From positions 30,077,590 to 30,141,589 of the forward strand of contig NC_053153.1 of the NCBI RefSeq assembly GCF_016808335.1: a stretch of DNA of 64,000 nucleotides, read 5' to 3'. The notes below the pieces were generated by a model. The model saw only the letters and a list, made by a program, of their open reading frames with translations, made no database searches and was not told the DNA's origin. The stretch is from Panicum virgatum (Eukaryota > Streptophyta > Magnoliopsida > Poales > Poaceae). Within the stretch, counting starts at the first letter, position 1, and every line of letters begins with the position of its first letter. The position numbers were made by a program, and so were the translations under genes. Shown here one piece after another: positions 1-11,500 of the stretch.

Positions 1-571
1 TGAAAACTATACTATGGTGGATCACAAAATCACGAAACTAGCATGACATGAGCTAAGCTTTCCATAAGTATGTGCACAAAATGATAATGTGAAAATCAAG
101 TGCACAACTAGAAGTAATAATTAGAAAGCTTAGATCATATCATGCACGGAGGTAGCTCTAAAGTAAATAGGATATGACAAAGATACCAATTTAATTAGTT
201 TAGAACCTTACATACCTCCGGGGGTTTCTTTGTTTACCTTGCATGTACTAAAAGAAAGTGACTTGCAATCAATTGAAAGTCTTTAAACAAGAAGCACTTG
301 GTACACCAAGGTTAAGCAAATGTATGAGTACATAGCCTATGAACTTAGATATGAGCATTTAAGTTCAATAGAGCATGACTCAATATGCAAGAAACACAAT
401 TTATCTAAGTCTTTCCAAGCCTTGTTTGCTGCTGCGATCGCGATGGGTTAGGAGGATCACTTTAGAAACTAGTAAAACATTACCTGCAGCTGCAGGACAA
501 GAAAACCACAACAACTTGCATTCAAACTCGAGAACGACGAACTAATTGATGTTTGCACGCATGTATGTTAA
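1..571. other. AT-rich intergenic DNA, nothing recognised
   Basis: No reading frame here resembles a known protein and no RNA gene or complete transposon end is visible. A direct doubling of the hexamer CTGCAG at about 485-494 is the only local oddity. Confidence 0.5.
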
Positions 572-1256
572 TTAGAGCATCTCCAAGAGTTTGCCAAATT
601 TTACTTGGCAAATCTTGTGATTTGCCAACTCCCAAAACTATATGCCAAGTAAAAAAATAGTCCATCTCCAATAGTTTGCTATTTTGGACTTGGCAAAATG
701 AAAAAGAAGGCCCACAAGACTTATCATGGTCGGTTTCTTTGCTTCGCGCGTAGTGTTCTTCTCCGTTCCAGCCCTCTCCTCCATCCAGATCTCTTCCCAA
801 CCGTTTATCAAAGCTTTAAATTGTTGTTGATCCATTTACCCCGGGCCAGGAGTCATGCCTCGAGAGTGTTCAATCAAATATATTTTTTAAATAAATATAC
901 GAGTGTGTAATGGATCAGGAGCAGGAGACAAGGATGGGACATGGATCAGCAGCAGCGTAATCTTCTACTAGTACGTCCAATCAAGCCAGGAGCAGCAGCA
1001 TACAACAAGAGCAGGCAATGATTACGCAGGTCAAGCAGCTCGTGTGTAATCGGCAGGAGCAGCAGTGTACAGCAGGAGCAGCATGCTATTTGCGCGACGG
1101 TAGCCAGCGCGCATATTTGCGCGTGGAACGGCTGCATTTGCCAAGTTGGCAAAAGATGGCAAGGGAGATAGCAAATTGTTGGAGACTTATTTTTTCTTAT
1201 TTTTGCCAAAAACCAATAATGGAAACCAATTTGTCAAACTGTTGGAGATGCTCTTA
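572..1256. mobile_element. PIF/Harbinger-like non-autonomous TIR element
   Basis: Terminal inverted repeats start GAGCATCTCCAAGAGTTTG at 575 and, read on the other strand, GAGCATCTCCAACAGTTTG ending at 1253. Both ends are flanked by TTA (572-574 and 1254-1256), the 3-bp target duplication expected for PIF/Harbinger. The TIRs continue imperfectly with TTTGCCAA-type words for some 100 bp. The 679-bp interior has no transposase frame, so the element would depend on an autonomous relative. It abuts the NLR fragment that follows. Confidence 0.75.
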
Positions 1257-1259
1257 CCT

Positions 1260-1825
1260 TGGATCTTGTAATTCTCTTGGCAAGAGTAGATGGCCGTGTC
1301 ACCGCTGCTGCTGCCGCCGTGCCCGGCGGCACCACACAAGCAGATGCGGCAGCGGCGGCCAGCACCGGCGAGATCATCACCTACCCTGTACCGCCTCCGC
1401 CGCTCCGCGGCCTCGACGACGCGTATCTTGAGGCCGAGCACCTCCTCGGCGGCGCGGCGGCGAGACCAGGCCGCTAACGGCAGCCTCACGCACCGTTTCA
1501 CGAACGCCCTGAGGCCCGTGTGGCCGCTGCTGCCACCAAGGTCGGCGGCGGCGCCGTTCGCCGCCGTGTTGTACGCGTGGACGCCCCTCTCGACATCACT
1601 TGACAGCTTCCGGATCTCCTCCGCCGAGGCCCTCAGCTGCGCGTCGCCCGCGTCCGCCGCCGACGCGCTGTCCAGGAAAGCACGCATGCTCAACAACTCG
1701 GACGTCAGGAACGCCGCCTCGCCGGAAGCGCCGGTAAGGAGCTTGTACTCGTCCCTGACCGATGACGCGAGAGCGGCCACAACTATTGCCACGATGCACT
1801 CGACGACATGGCTCGGAATGGCCGT

Positions 1826-1856
<31 letters not shown>

Positions 1857-1885
1857 GACGAGTGCCAACTCCGGTGTCCGGTCAC
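1260..1885 (-). pseudogene. NLR (CC-NBS-LRR) coiled-coil domain fragment
   Basis: The minus-strand frame reads like the N-terminal Rx-type coiled-coil of grass resistance-like NLR proteins: VRDEYKLLTGASGEAAFL, a helix around SELLSMRAFLDSASAADAG, then an EEIRKLSSDVE segment standing where the EDVID-like motif lies, and a basic stretch ending near VVEAAERRRRYRVGDDL. Such proteins normally continue into NB-ARC and LRR regions of 700 residues or more. Here the similarity fades at about 1390 and the Harbinger-like element begins at 1253. The N-terminus runs into a (CT)n microsatellite that codes for repeated Leu-Ser, so the true start is uncertain. No P-loop is present. I read it as a truncated, non-functional fragment. 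Domain assignment is fairly sure; expression is unlikely. Confidence 0.6.
1827..1853. repeat. (GA)n microsatellite
   Basis: About 13 uninterrupted GA units. They lie over the apparent start of the NLR fragment, and shifts in their number would change its reading frame. Confidence 0.9.
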
Positions 1886-2470
1886 TACTTTATACTGCGT
1901 TGGCAGGCTCGCACAGCAGCACTATGTGAGCTCTTTTTTTTTTTGCGACTCGGCACTAGTGTGAGCGTCCCCTCTCCTCAATTATTCGAACGTGCCATCC
2001 TGGGATCGTGGACCATACACAGTAAGATATCAGTAAACAAAGATGTGGGCAATCATATACATGCATACAGCTCATCTATTCCTACAAAGACATACTTTTC
2101 AGTGTAATGGAAAAGATTATCCGGCGAGCAGGAATTAGACTAATATTATTATACACAGCAGCATCCATACCATATTACCATGTTTTCAACAAGTGTTTAA
2201 GGTATGAAGCATACTTATTGAAAGCCAATTCGTAAATTAAAAAACAATACATGGGATGCCAATAAACAAATAGCTGACATCTCCACGTGCTCGAATCATC
2301 CTTTCCTTTTGATCCCCACTACGCTGCAATCGCGCTCACTGATGGAGACAATACTTCCCCTGAATAAAATCTGCATAAAAATTTTTAGTTGGTATTTGTC
2401 AAAATCAACATTGTTATTAGAGAGCCGAATAACCTAACACATAGCTGATATCCCTGTCAATAAGTGTAGT
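1886..2470. other. intergenic, nothing recognised
   Basis: Low-complexity T-rich and A-rich stretches only. No frame resembling a protein and no clear transposon end. Confidence 0.5.
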
Positions 2471-2479
2471 TTGATTTAT

Positions 2480-2745
2480 GCCCCTCTTGTTTTAACCATT
2501 GATCAAATAAATCATCAATATCCTTTGATGATGTCAAATAAAAAACTAAGTGAATAGCACACCAAAGAAATTTTGTATAAGCACAATAAAAAAGGTGTTG
2601 GATACTTTTTTTCCCAGCCAGAGAAGCTGTAAACTTTGCTTCCAATCCAATTTCTCCGATCTAAATTATCTTTTGTAAATAACAAACTCCTTTTCAAATA
2701 CCACATAAAAATTTTAATATTTAAAGGTATATCTTTGCATGCCAA
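2480..2745 (-). pseudogene. LINE zinc-binding (zf-RVT) domain remnant
   Basis: Two overlapping minus-strand frames together give the pattern of the zinc-binding domain downstream of plant L1-type reverse transcriptases: PLNIKIFMWYLKRSLLFTKD, LDRRNWIGSK, then in a shifted frame KKSIQHLFYCAYTKFLWCAI and DIDDLFDQWL. The frame change lies near 2640. The cysteine pairs expected in the domain are mostly lost. No reverse-transcriptase core is found next to it, so this is an isolated scrap of an old non-LTR element. Confidence 0.6.
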
Positions 2746-3194
2746 ATCTCTTGTCTAACCTTTATACCACTATTGACAAGATTTTTGTACATGTAGTGTA
2801 CAGTGAAGGAGCCATTAGCTGCTTGTAGGGACCAAACGAAGGTATCCCTTCCTTCTTGTAAATTAATATTTATGTCAACAACTTATCTACTATATAGGGA
2901 GCCAGTCATGTAGTTTATTCCCCACTAAGACTCTACTAAAGGACATATTTAGTGGTGTGGTTATAAACACTTATCTCGTAGCATGTCGTCGGCGAACAAT
3001 CTTAACAGGGATGAGAATTGGGACTTCTTATTTTTAAGTAGTATAAATACCAATTTACACTCCTAATACGCAGCTACTGGATTATCAGACTCTCGCCTAG
3101 TGGTAGAAATCCGTGCGGCGTGTGATCCCCGTTTCCTCACGGTTAGCTGAAACCTATGGGCCACATCAACGTAGTTCGAACAAGGCTATCCGAT
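2746..3194. other. intergenic, nothing recognised
   Basis: Mixed-composition DNA without a supportable gene, RNA or repeat boundary. Confidence 0.4.
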
Positions 3195-3498
3195 GACTAA
3201 ATTTTAGTCTCATCACATTGGATGTTTGGATACCGACTAATAGTATTAAATATAGACTAATTATAAAACCAATTGCGTAAGAGGCTAATTCATGAGACGA
3301 TTCTATTAAACTTAATTAATATATTATTAGAATATATTACTGTAGCACAACATGGTCAAATCATGGACTAGTTAGGTTTAATACATTCGTCTCGCGAATT
3401 AGCCTTCATCTATGCAATTAGTTTTGTAATTAATCTATATTTAATATTTCTAATTAGTGTCCAAACATCCGATGCGATAGATACTAAAGTAATTAGTC
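3195..3498. mobile_element. MITE with GACTAA termini
   Basis: The left end reads GACTAAATTTTAGTCTCATC and the right end, on the other strand, GACTAATTACTTTAGTATC. The interior carries a facing pair of words typical of a common grass MITE, TTCATGAGACG and CGTCTCGCGAATTAGCC, around a TACTGTAGCA core. No coding capacity. Exact ends and target duplication are uncertain. Confidence 0.6.
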
Positions 3499-3529
3499 CG
3501 CGTCACATCAAGGAGAATCTTGCCATTTA

Positions 3530-3790
3530 GATGTATTAAATTAAATTTGTTTATGAAACTTTTTGTACAGATGAGTGCTAATTCGCGAGATGAATCTAAT
3601 GAGGATAATTAATTCTTAATTGTCTAATCAAAGATTAATTATCCTTATTAGATTTGTCTTACGAATTAGCATCTATCTATGCAATTAGTTTATAATCAGA
3701 TTTTGTTTAATACTCTAAATTGCAACATTCTCTATGATGGGAGGAGATTAAAACTTTTTACTCTCACTCCTCCAAACACACACAAAAAAA
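3530..3790. mobile_element. second, degraded MITE
   Basis: It contains another inverted pair, AATTCGCGAGATGAATCTAA and TTAGATTTGTCTTACGAATT, around an AT-rich palindrome near 3610-3650, and ends near CTCCTCCAAACACAC. Related to the preceding MITE by its words but more eroded. Confidence 0.45.
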
Positions 3791-3971
3791 AGAAGCTAGC
3801 TAGCGTGGCCATGCACGCTTGCTACTGACAAAGTGAAAGCATTCACATGGCATGAGCTCTCTGTTTCCGTTGGTCCGGCCGGCGGCCCACAGGCTGCAAC
3901 TGGCAATACGTCTATCGCACGCCGACGAGGTGGATCGACATGCCGGCCCGTCTGGCCCTTGTACTAGCTAG

Positions 3972-4240
3972 TTACTCCCTCTGTTTAGTTACTCCCTCTG
4001 TTTCAAATTATAAATCATTTTAAAAAATTTAGATAGTCAAAGTTTTTAAAATTTAACTAAATTTATATAATAAAATAATAATATTTATGATACCAATTAA
4101 GTATAATTAGATTCTTTGTTAGCTATATTTTCATAATATATCTATTTGATGTTATAAATTTTTGTGTTTCTGTTTATAATTTTGATCAAATTTGAGATAG
4201 TTTGACTCTCCAAGATTTTTAGAATGACTTGTAATTTGCA
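3972..4240. mobile_element. Stowaway/mariner-like MITE, right end lost
   Basis: The left end TACTCCCTCTGTTTC matches the usual start of the grass Stowaway group, and the AT-rich interior (ATAAATCATTTTAAAAA and so on) fits. The partner end GGAGGGAGTA is absent, so the element is truncated or decayed on the right. A short duplication (GTTACTCCCTCTGTTT) sits at its left border. Confidence 0.5.
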
Positions 4241-4658
4241 AGCTCTGCTGCCTTTGTGCGCAGCTTTCTTCGCGTGCGCGCCTGCGCGGTAGCACGCTCC
4301 CAGGCTGCAACTGTGGGATTGTGATGCACGCTTCACCTGAACGATCGAGTCCTCATCGGCCCTATCACACGTTTCTTGTTGTGACTTCAAGACTTCACCT
4401 GCCTCATTTCTCAACGGCTCAAATCTAACGGCTAAAATACAAGCGCCACCTGCTCGTGGGAGGGGATCCAAACAAGAGCAGGTTCTTTCGCATGATCGAG
4501 TAGTGCCGGGGTGGATCTACTGTAGATCCATGGGGAGCAGCTGTACTCCCAAAATTTAAACTTATGATGTATCAAGTATGTATAACCCTAAGCTAAATAA
4601 TTAATGTGTATATGCAGTACGGAGCCGAATATGAATCTTTGAGCCCGTGAACCAACCC
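4241..4658. other. intergenic, nothing recognised
   Basis: Contains a few GC-rich tracts and short frames but none that resembles a protein. It forms the left flank of the nested complex. Confidence 0.4.
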
Positions 4659-4966
4659 TAAGACTGAGTCCAACAAGAACACGCAAACACATTTTGCCTC
4701 TCCCATAGCCACTATTCACACGAGGCATGTCATCCATGTGGCAGAACCGCCCGACATAAACCGGCTTAAGTGCGCTAACCATCGTTGCAAAGGCAATTAG
4801 GTTTAACTCGCACAGCAGACGGAGCACATCGGAGGTCTGTTGGGTGAATTCCCGATAAAACCACTTAAACCTGGATCGAACAAAGCAGCATAACTCACGC
4901 GAAGGCGAGTCCAGAGATTACAACACCTCATGACATATTACACCATAGAGTTTAACATAATAGTAG

Positions 4967-6086
4967 TGTCGGTACCCTGCAACTGGGGTACCCACTCCTA
5001 CTGTACCAAGACTCGCGTAGTTATCCGTAACTATGCCCTAAGGAACTGAGCAGCCGGACCCCTGGGGTCCGGCTCCATCTCACCGGACCAACGGTCCCGG
5101 ACCCGCTTCCTGCTCGGGGACGGGTCCGGTGTCACCACGTGTCCTAGAGGTGGAAATGCTCAGTACCTGTGGCCGCGGACCCGGACCCCCGAAGGTGGGT
5201 CCGGGACCTCCACGTGCCATCCGGACTCCCGCAGATGGGTCCGGGACCTCCACGTGCCTATCCGGACCCCCGTGAGCTCTCGGCTCAGCTAGCTGATCGG
5301 GAGGGGTCCGGAGCCGCCACGTGTCACGCAGACGCGGGCGCGGGCGCAAGGCTTCCGCTGGAAGCTCCCTCACCCACCCACATTAAGTGGGAGTGGTCGA
5401 GGCAGGCTCTCTTGCCTCTGGGCACGGGGCAGCTTTTATCAGTCTACACTGTGGATCGCCAGTTACCGAGGCGGCTCGTCAGTTACCAAGACAAGCCATG
5501 CGCATGGGCGACGAGTCATGATGACCAGCTACTGACTGGAGCAACAGTGCACGCTGCTACAGTGGACTGAGTCAGTAGTTTGGCGCTTCATCATGACCTC
5601 GACGCGCGGCTGCAGAGGCTAGACTCTACTCTGACAGGAACAGCTCAAGATCATCCCTGGTCAGAAGCTACGCACAGAAGCCGACGACAAGATCTCCGGA
5701 TCTGAGGCATTGAAGGCCAAAGTGTAGTTTATAATACATCGCCGGGTCCACATGTCGGGGCCCCGCTCAGTGTACGTGCTCCCCTTGGACATATAAAAGG
5801 GAGAGCACGCCCTCCTTCTAGCAGGGAGATCTCGGAGACAGACTCTAGGCAATCCAGAGGACACACAAGCTCTCGCGAACTCTCTCACTCTCGTGGGAGG
5901 GCAATACAACACACAGTGGACGTAGGGTATTACGCTCCGGCGGCCCCAACCACTCTAAATCTTGTTGTGTTCATCGTGTTCTTGAGTGAGATCTAACTGG
6001 GACTAGCTAACCCCCGAGTACACACCCTCTGGGCTAGGGCGGGTGCCTTCCGCCACCCGGCTGTCGTGGTCATCCGCACCACGACA
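4967..6086 (+). repeat. 5' LTR of nested retrotransposon
   Basis: It begins TGTCGGTACCCTGCAACTGG and ends CGCACCACGACA, the canonical TG...CA. It is 1120 bp long and about 98% like the copy at 7468-8583 by eye. It carries its own promoter (TATA box at 5791). Confidence 0.9.
5791..5798 (+). promoter_or_regulatory. TATA box in 5' LTR
   Basis: ATATAAAAGG lies about 290 bp before the LTR end, a normal distance for the U3/R border. The same box is at 8292 in the 3' LTR. The orientation gives the sense strand of the element as plus. Confidence 0.65.
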
Positions 6087-6143
6087 TTTGGCGCGCCAGG
6101 TAGGGGTATTTAGCTGGTCGCAGTTCATCTCTTCCTCGTCACC

Positions 6144-6368
6144 ATGGTTCGTGTGGACGATGTGGAGATGACAGAGGGTGTGGCATCATCCGCGCCACAT
6201 GCCTCTCGCCTTCCTGCTCCAAGGGCAACCGTGCCTATGGAGCAACCACCGTCGGCGACGGCGCGCACTGCTCGCCGGCAAGAGTCAGGGCGCCCATCAA
6301 GGGCCCCCTCACAAGTTGTGAGCGGCGGAGCGATAAATCCCAGCTCGCAGCATACCTCACTCATGTGA
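6144..6368 (+). CDS. short gag-like leftover ORF, 74 aa
   Basis: The frame starts just after the putative primer-binding site with MVRVDDVEMTEGVASSAP, a place where gypsy elements begin gag, and stops after 74 codons. It is Ser/Ala/Pro-rich with no CCHC knuckle. Reading on, the downstream DNA repeats the motif SRLRSH-type words in tandem (CCGACTCCGGTCGCAC, three or more copies). It could be the stump of a gag gene or simply open by chance; I assign no function. Confidence 0.3.
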   Translation: MVRVDDVEMTEGVASSAPHASRLPAPRATVPMEQPPSATARTARRQESGRPSRAPSQVVSGGAINPSSQHTSLM

Positions 6369-6389
6369 GGAAGCCCGCTCCGGCGGAAA

Positions 6390-6495
6390 GCCGACTCCGG
6401 TCGCACCAAGCCCGCTCCGGCGGAAAGCCCACTCCGGTCGCACTAAGCCGACTCTGGTGGCTCTCTCTGACGTTAAGCCGACTCCGGTCGCACCC
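6390..6495 (+). repeat. short tandem repeats, CCGACTCCGGTCGCAC-like
   Basis: At least three imperfect copies of a roughly 35-bp unit (AAGCCGACTCCGGTCGCAC / AAGCCCGCTCCGGCGGAAAG) follow one another inside the retrotransposon. Confidence 0.6.
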
Positions 6496-6589
6496 CCGAC
6501 TCTACATCTTTGTAAGTCCTACCCTTAGAGGCCCAGCAGGGAATAAAACATTTTCCTTTGTAACTAGGTAGTACTTTCGTGTGGTCCAG

Positions 6590-7180
6590 TCCGGTGAGCC
6601 TCCCCCGTGGAGGGGTCCGGACCTCTGCAAACCAGGTTCAGGGAAGCATACTCACCCTCCGTGGAGGTCCGGAGCCGTGTAGCCGCTTAGCCTGGTTCCG
6701 TACCCTAAGCCTGCATGCTCTACCTCCCTAGGGTGAGTACTGTAGTACCTAAGACTGGGGGCCCGGAGGTCCGGACAGCTCCGGCCTCATAAACCCGTGT
6801 TCTGGCTTACATCGCACATCTCATGTACATCTAGTTATAAAGGAAAAGTTTATTCTCAGTTCGCCTCTAAGGATGTTACATTCTAATTTCAATCTACACA
6901 TTCTGTTTGCGCTAACCCCCACGTGGCTTTCTTACTCTTGTGCGGTGATTGTGGTCCGAATTGAGTTGGCTAGTTAGTGACTTAGCTCGAGACCCCTCAT
7001 GGAAGAGAGGGGTTCGGACCCCTGGGAACCTGCAGGTTCAGGGAAGCGCACTCATTCTCTGGGGAGGTCCAGAGCCGTGTAGCCACTTAGCCTGGTTCTG
7101 TACCCTAAGCCTGCACGCACCACCTCCTGTGAATGAGTGCCGTAGTACCTAGGACTGGGAACCTGGAGGTCCGGACTTTC
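6590..7180 (+). repeat. two diverged copies of a ~180-bp internal unit
   Basis: The segment at about 6598-6775 (AGGTTCAGGGAAGCATACTC, GGTCCGGAGCCGTGTAGCC, CCTGGTTCCGTACCCTAAGC, CTGTAGTACCTAAGACTGGG) returns at about 7010-7172 in the same order with substitutions. About 230 bp of other sequence lies between them. No frame stays open through both, so the duplication is not coding. Confidence 0.8.
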
Positions 7181-7467
7181 TCTTAACCTAAAGGCCGGCC
7201 CCTTGAGTTCCGTTCACTGAACCTAGCTGTCTATCTCAAAGGATTACAGCCAACAGGATTTGGGACCCGTGGGCACGCTACTAAGCATCTACCTTGAGTC
7301 ATCTGCAGGTCCAAACGTGATGATGCAGCAGGTGACCCAAAGGATGGACGACGCAGGACAAGACCCTTGCGGCGCGCACCGCTAGGCGCCAGAAGCAGCC
7401 AAGTTGCTCACAGTAGTGGCCCCACCTGCGGGTTCGTTGCCTTTCCCGAGGCGGGCCCGGGGGCCTC

Positions 7468-8583
7468 TGTCGGTACCCTGCAACTGGGGTACCCACTCCT
7501 ACTGTGCCAAGACTCGCGTAGTTATCCGTAACTACGCCCTAAGGAGCTGAGCAGCCGGACCCCTGGGGTCCGGCTCCATCTCACCGGACCAACGGTCCCG
7601 GACCCGCTTCCTGCTCGGGGACGGGTCCGGTGTCACCACGTGTCCTAGAGGTGGAAATGCTCAGTACCTGTGGCCGCGGACCCGGACCCCCGCAGGTGGG
7701 TCCGGGACCTCCACGTGCCATCCGGACTCCCGCAGATGGGTCCGGGACCTCCACGTGCCTATCCGGACCCCCGTGAGCTCTCGGCTTAGCTAGCTGATCG
7801 GGAGGGGTCCGGAGCCGCCACGTGTCACGCAGACGCGGGCGCGGGCGCAAGGCTTCCGCTGGAAGCTCCCTCACGCACCCGCATTAAGTGCGAGTGATCG
7901 AGGCAGGCTCTGCTGCCTCTGGGCACGGGGCAGCTTTTATCAGTCCACACTGTGGATCGCCAGTTACCGAGGCGGCTCGTCAGTTACCAAGACAAGCCAT
8001 GCGCATGGGCAACGAGTCATGATGACCAGCTACTGACTGGAGCAACAGTGCACGCTGATACAGTGGACTGAGTCAGTAGTTTGGCGCTTCATCATGACCT
8101 CGACGCGCGGCTGCAGAGGCTAGACTCTACTCTGACAGGAACAGCTCAAGACCATCCCTGGTCAGAAGCTACGCACAGAAGCCGACGACAAGATCTCCGG
8201 ATCTGAGGCATTGAAGGCCAAAGTGTAGTTTATAATACATCGCCGGGTCCACATGTCGGGGCCCCGCTCAGTGTATGTGCTCCCCTTGGACATATAAAAG
8301 GGAGAGCATGCCCTCCTTCTAGCAGGGAGATCTCGAGATAGACACTAGGCAATCCAGAGGACACACAAGCTCTCACGAACTCTCTCACTCTCGTGGGAGG
8401 GCAATACAACACACAGTGGACGTAGGGTATTACGCTCCGGCGGCCCGAACCACTCTAAATCTTGCTGTGTTCATCGTGTTCTTGAGTGAGATCTAACTGG
8501 GACTAGCTAACCCCCGAGTACACACCCTCTGGACTAGGGCGGGTGCCTTCCGCCACCCGGCTGTGGTTTGCAGCACCACGACA
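7468..8583 (+). repeat. 3' LTR of nested retrotransposon
   Basis: 1116 bp with the same TG...CA termini as the 5' LTR. It differs by scattered substitutions and by loss of a few bases near the end (CTGTGGTTTGCAGC in place of CTGTCGTGGTCATCCGC). Confidence 0.9.
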
Positions 8584-11500
8584 AGTAGAATTACAAACCA
8601 AGTTCCAAATTTAACAAAGTACTTTTCAAAGCCAACATATAAGAAGTTCAACAGAGTCCTTTATTTTAGCGGAAAGTACACACGAGAACTAACGACGAAA
8701 GGGGTGTCACAATGAAGCCCGGTTCGTGACATCACTCGCTCTTGTCATCGTTGGTCGGGGACGGGTCCCACTCCACGGACCAACCAGGCGGGAGAGTGCA
8801 AGGCCAGGTCAAACTGGCAACCATATCCTCAAAAGTATTTCCTGAAACAAAATGAGCCACAAGCAAGGCTGAGTATTCTAGTACTCAGCAAGGATTACCC
8901 GACTGAGGGTATACTTAGCCCTTTATCTAGACATGCAAGGCTTTTGGCTTGAGGGGTTTGTTTTGCCGAAAAGCAGTAAAGAGTGGATCCTTAATTGCAG
9001 GTTATAGTTTTCAGGTTCTAGTTCAATTAACCATTCTAGGTGAGCATCTATCCAATAGCATACATGGTGAAAACAATTATCTTTTACCATCCAACCAACC
9101 AAATTTACCATCATCATCATCTTTCACTTCTTACTCTATGTGGCAAAAGGGTTAAGCAGTCTCAATAACCGGTGAGAAACGGACGATTCGAATCGAATTT
9201 GTTAACCTGGCCAGGCAGACCTAAACACACGTCACGTGGTTACTCCCAGAGTCACACATGCAACTTTTCCCTTCAATTCCCGCTTCACGGAACAGGCCCA
9301 CCGCCCTCAAGTACAGCAGTACGACGACTCTGTACTCGCCATTAGCTAGATGTGAACGAGTTCAAGACGGTGGGGAGTATATTCTGGCTGCGGTTCAATC
9401 CAGTACTTAAGCTTACCGATTACCATATTCTCGGCATGTGATTAGTACGTTCAAACGCTTAACCACCACTACCACACACTGCGGCCTTATCACTTTTCAC
9501 TAAACAGACAGGGCATCCAGAGTATCACGACCCCGCCCGTAGACCTTATAGTGGTAGCAAGTAGTGAACAACCAATTCCTATAATTTCTCGCGAGTGACC
9601 GGAAATCACTCGACTTCTACCGAACCATTAGCATAGCTAACTAGCGACCTACACATACTAGTGTTCAATCATTGGTACCTAGGATCATGCAACTAAGGTT
9701 CCAGTCAACTCCTGTCACTTAAATGCACAAGTAGATAGGAACAATAATAAGTTGCATAATTTAAAATAGAGGGACATGCTCCGGGGCTTGCCTTCCTGGG
9801 CGTAACTGGATCTGGGCTCTTCCGAAATCGGGTTCGGGTCTTCAGTAACTTCAGTTAGATTCACCTGAGCTTCACGCTGCTCACTCTCGGACTCGGGCAC
9901 CAGCTCGTATGTTCCGTCAGCGAGAGTGGTAGTATCTATATGAGATGCACATGGGTGAGTTGTTGTGATGATATCAACTTATAACCTGCTTCACTATAAA
10001 GTTGTAATTCAAACAAAACCCAAAGTTAAAGAGTGAAACACTTCCATTCATATTTTACTAGGCAATCGTTTATAGAGTAGTAACTCAACATATCTAACTA
10101 CACAAGACATCATGATCAACAGCACAAGAAAACTATACTAACTTCCTAAACAAGTGGGAGTAGTTTTCTATAGCAATTAAATCATGGTTGGTTAATAAAT
10201 CAACAACTCAGCACACATACAGTAGTAAATTCAACAAACATTACATCAAACAGAAGGTAAACAGAACTAGCTATCCTGCAAAATTCATCCCAAAACTTGT
10301 AGCCAAATATCCAGAACAATTCATGTAATCAGACAACTCCTAGAACAAGATTGAATTATACAGGTTATACCAGAGTATAAAACAATCTCAAACTTGAATA
10401 GTAGGTCTAAAAAGGGATGAATTAGCTACTGTGAATTTTTCAGGATTTATTATACACAGAATTAAATAGGAGAAAATAAACAAAACATACATTAGCTTAT
10501 CAAGATTAATTTTTAGATCCTGCTCTAGTCATGAACTGGGGCTCAAACTCCATGGACAAGCTAAACTATTCAAAAAGGAATACTCAGAAATATTTTCATG
10601 ATTTATTATCAACATAAACTATTTATCATAATTAATATCTACTAAACAAGCATTAAATCAAAGAAATAGCTACACAAATCTAAAAATATTGAAACTTGGA
10701 CAGTGGTGTTAGCTTAGTATTTTAAGTACACAGAAAATGTTTCATAGACATATCTATAACAGAACATCCAAAAATAAAAAGTAAGTTATTCTACTAAATC
10801 TAGCCAAGACTAGGGTTTCATCTAGTTATAGGTGTCAACTTGTGCTCAATTTTTTACACAACACTAAGAATGGAATGAATTAGCTACCAACCAAAAATAA
10901 CCTATAGATTCTAAGTAGAACTCCTAAATAATTATAGTCTATGAAATCTAATCTTTTGCCTATATTAAAATACAGACTGAAAATAAACATGTGCATGTAA
11001 TGAAAGTTGTAGATCTCATGACAAGGAACTCAGATCAATTGAGTTTGCATTTTTCCGATTTTTCTACGAATTTATATCAAATTTACAATTTCACTGTTTT
11101 GGAAAAACAAAAAGGAAAAAGTTTTCTTTTGCGCAGAGGCCCCTGGAAGATTTATCTTCCTCGCAGATAGGCCCCTGGCCGGACTGAGGAGCAGGGGAGG
11201 CGGCGGGTGGCCGGAATCCGGCACCTGCGGCGGCCGGCGGCGAGGGGGAACATGGGGAAAAGTAAGAGAGCGGCGAGAGGAACCTAGGGGTGGGCTCGGT
11301 TGGGGTTGGGGTGGCCAGAGCGGGCGGCGCCGCGGAGAGCAGCGGCCGGCGGCGGCGGTGAGCGGCGGCGGCGGCGGTCCGGTGGTCTTGGGTGGCGGCG
11401 AGTGGGTTGGGGAGCACCGGTGGAGGGCAAGGAAGGTGGCTGCGGGGGTTGTTGGGCACGAGGAAAGGCGGAGGAGGGGGCTCCGCGGGAGCCTAGGGGG

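Larger units (their letters stand above)
4962..8588 (+). mobile_element. complete non-autonomous LTR retrotransposon
   Basis: Two near-identical LTRs (4967-6086, 7468-8583) are enclosed by the target duplication AGTAG at 4962-4966 and 8584-8588. The internal part is only 1.38 kb. It begins TTTGGCGCGCCAGGTAGGGG, the place and style of a gypsy-type primer-binding site, and ends in a purine-rich GGCGGGCCCGGGGGCC tract before the 3' LTR. There is no protease, reverse transcriptase or integrase, so copying must have depended on a partner element. High LTR identity and an intact TSD indicate a recent insertion. Confidence 0.9.

Noticed and set aside
4142..4827. Minus ORFs of 109 and 79 codons
   Set aside because: They run across a MITE border and the TIR of the outer element; no similarity recognised.
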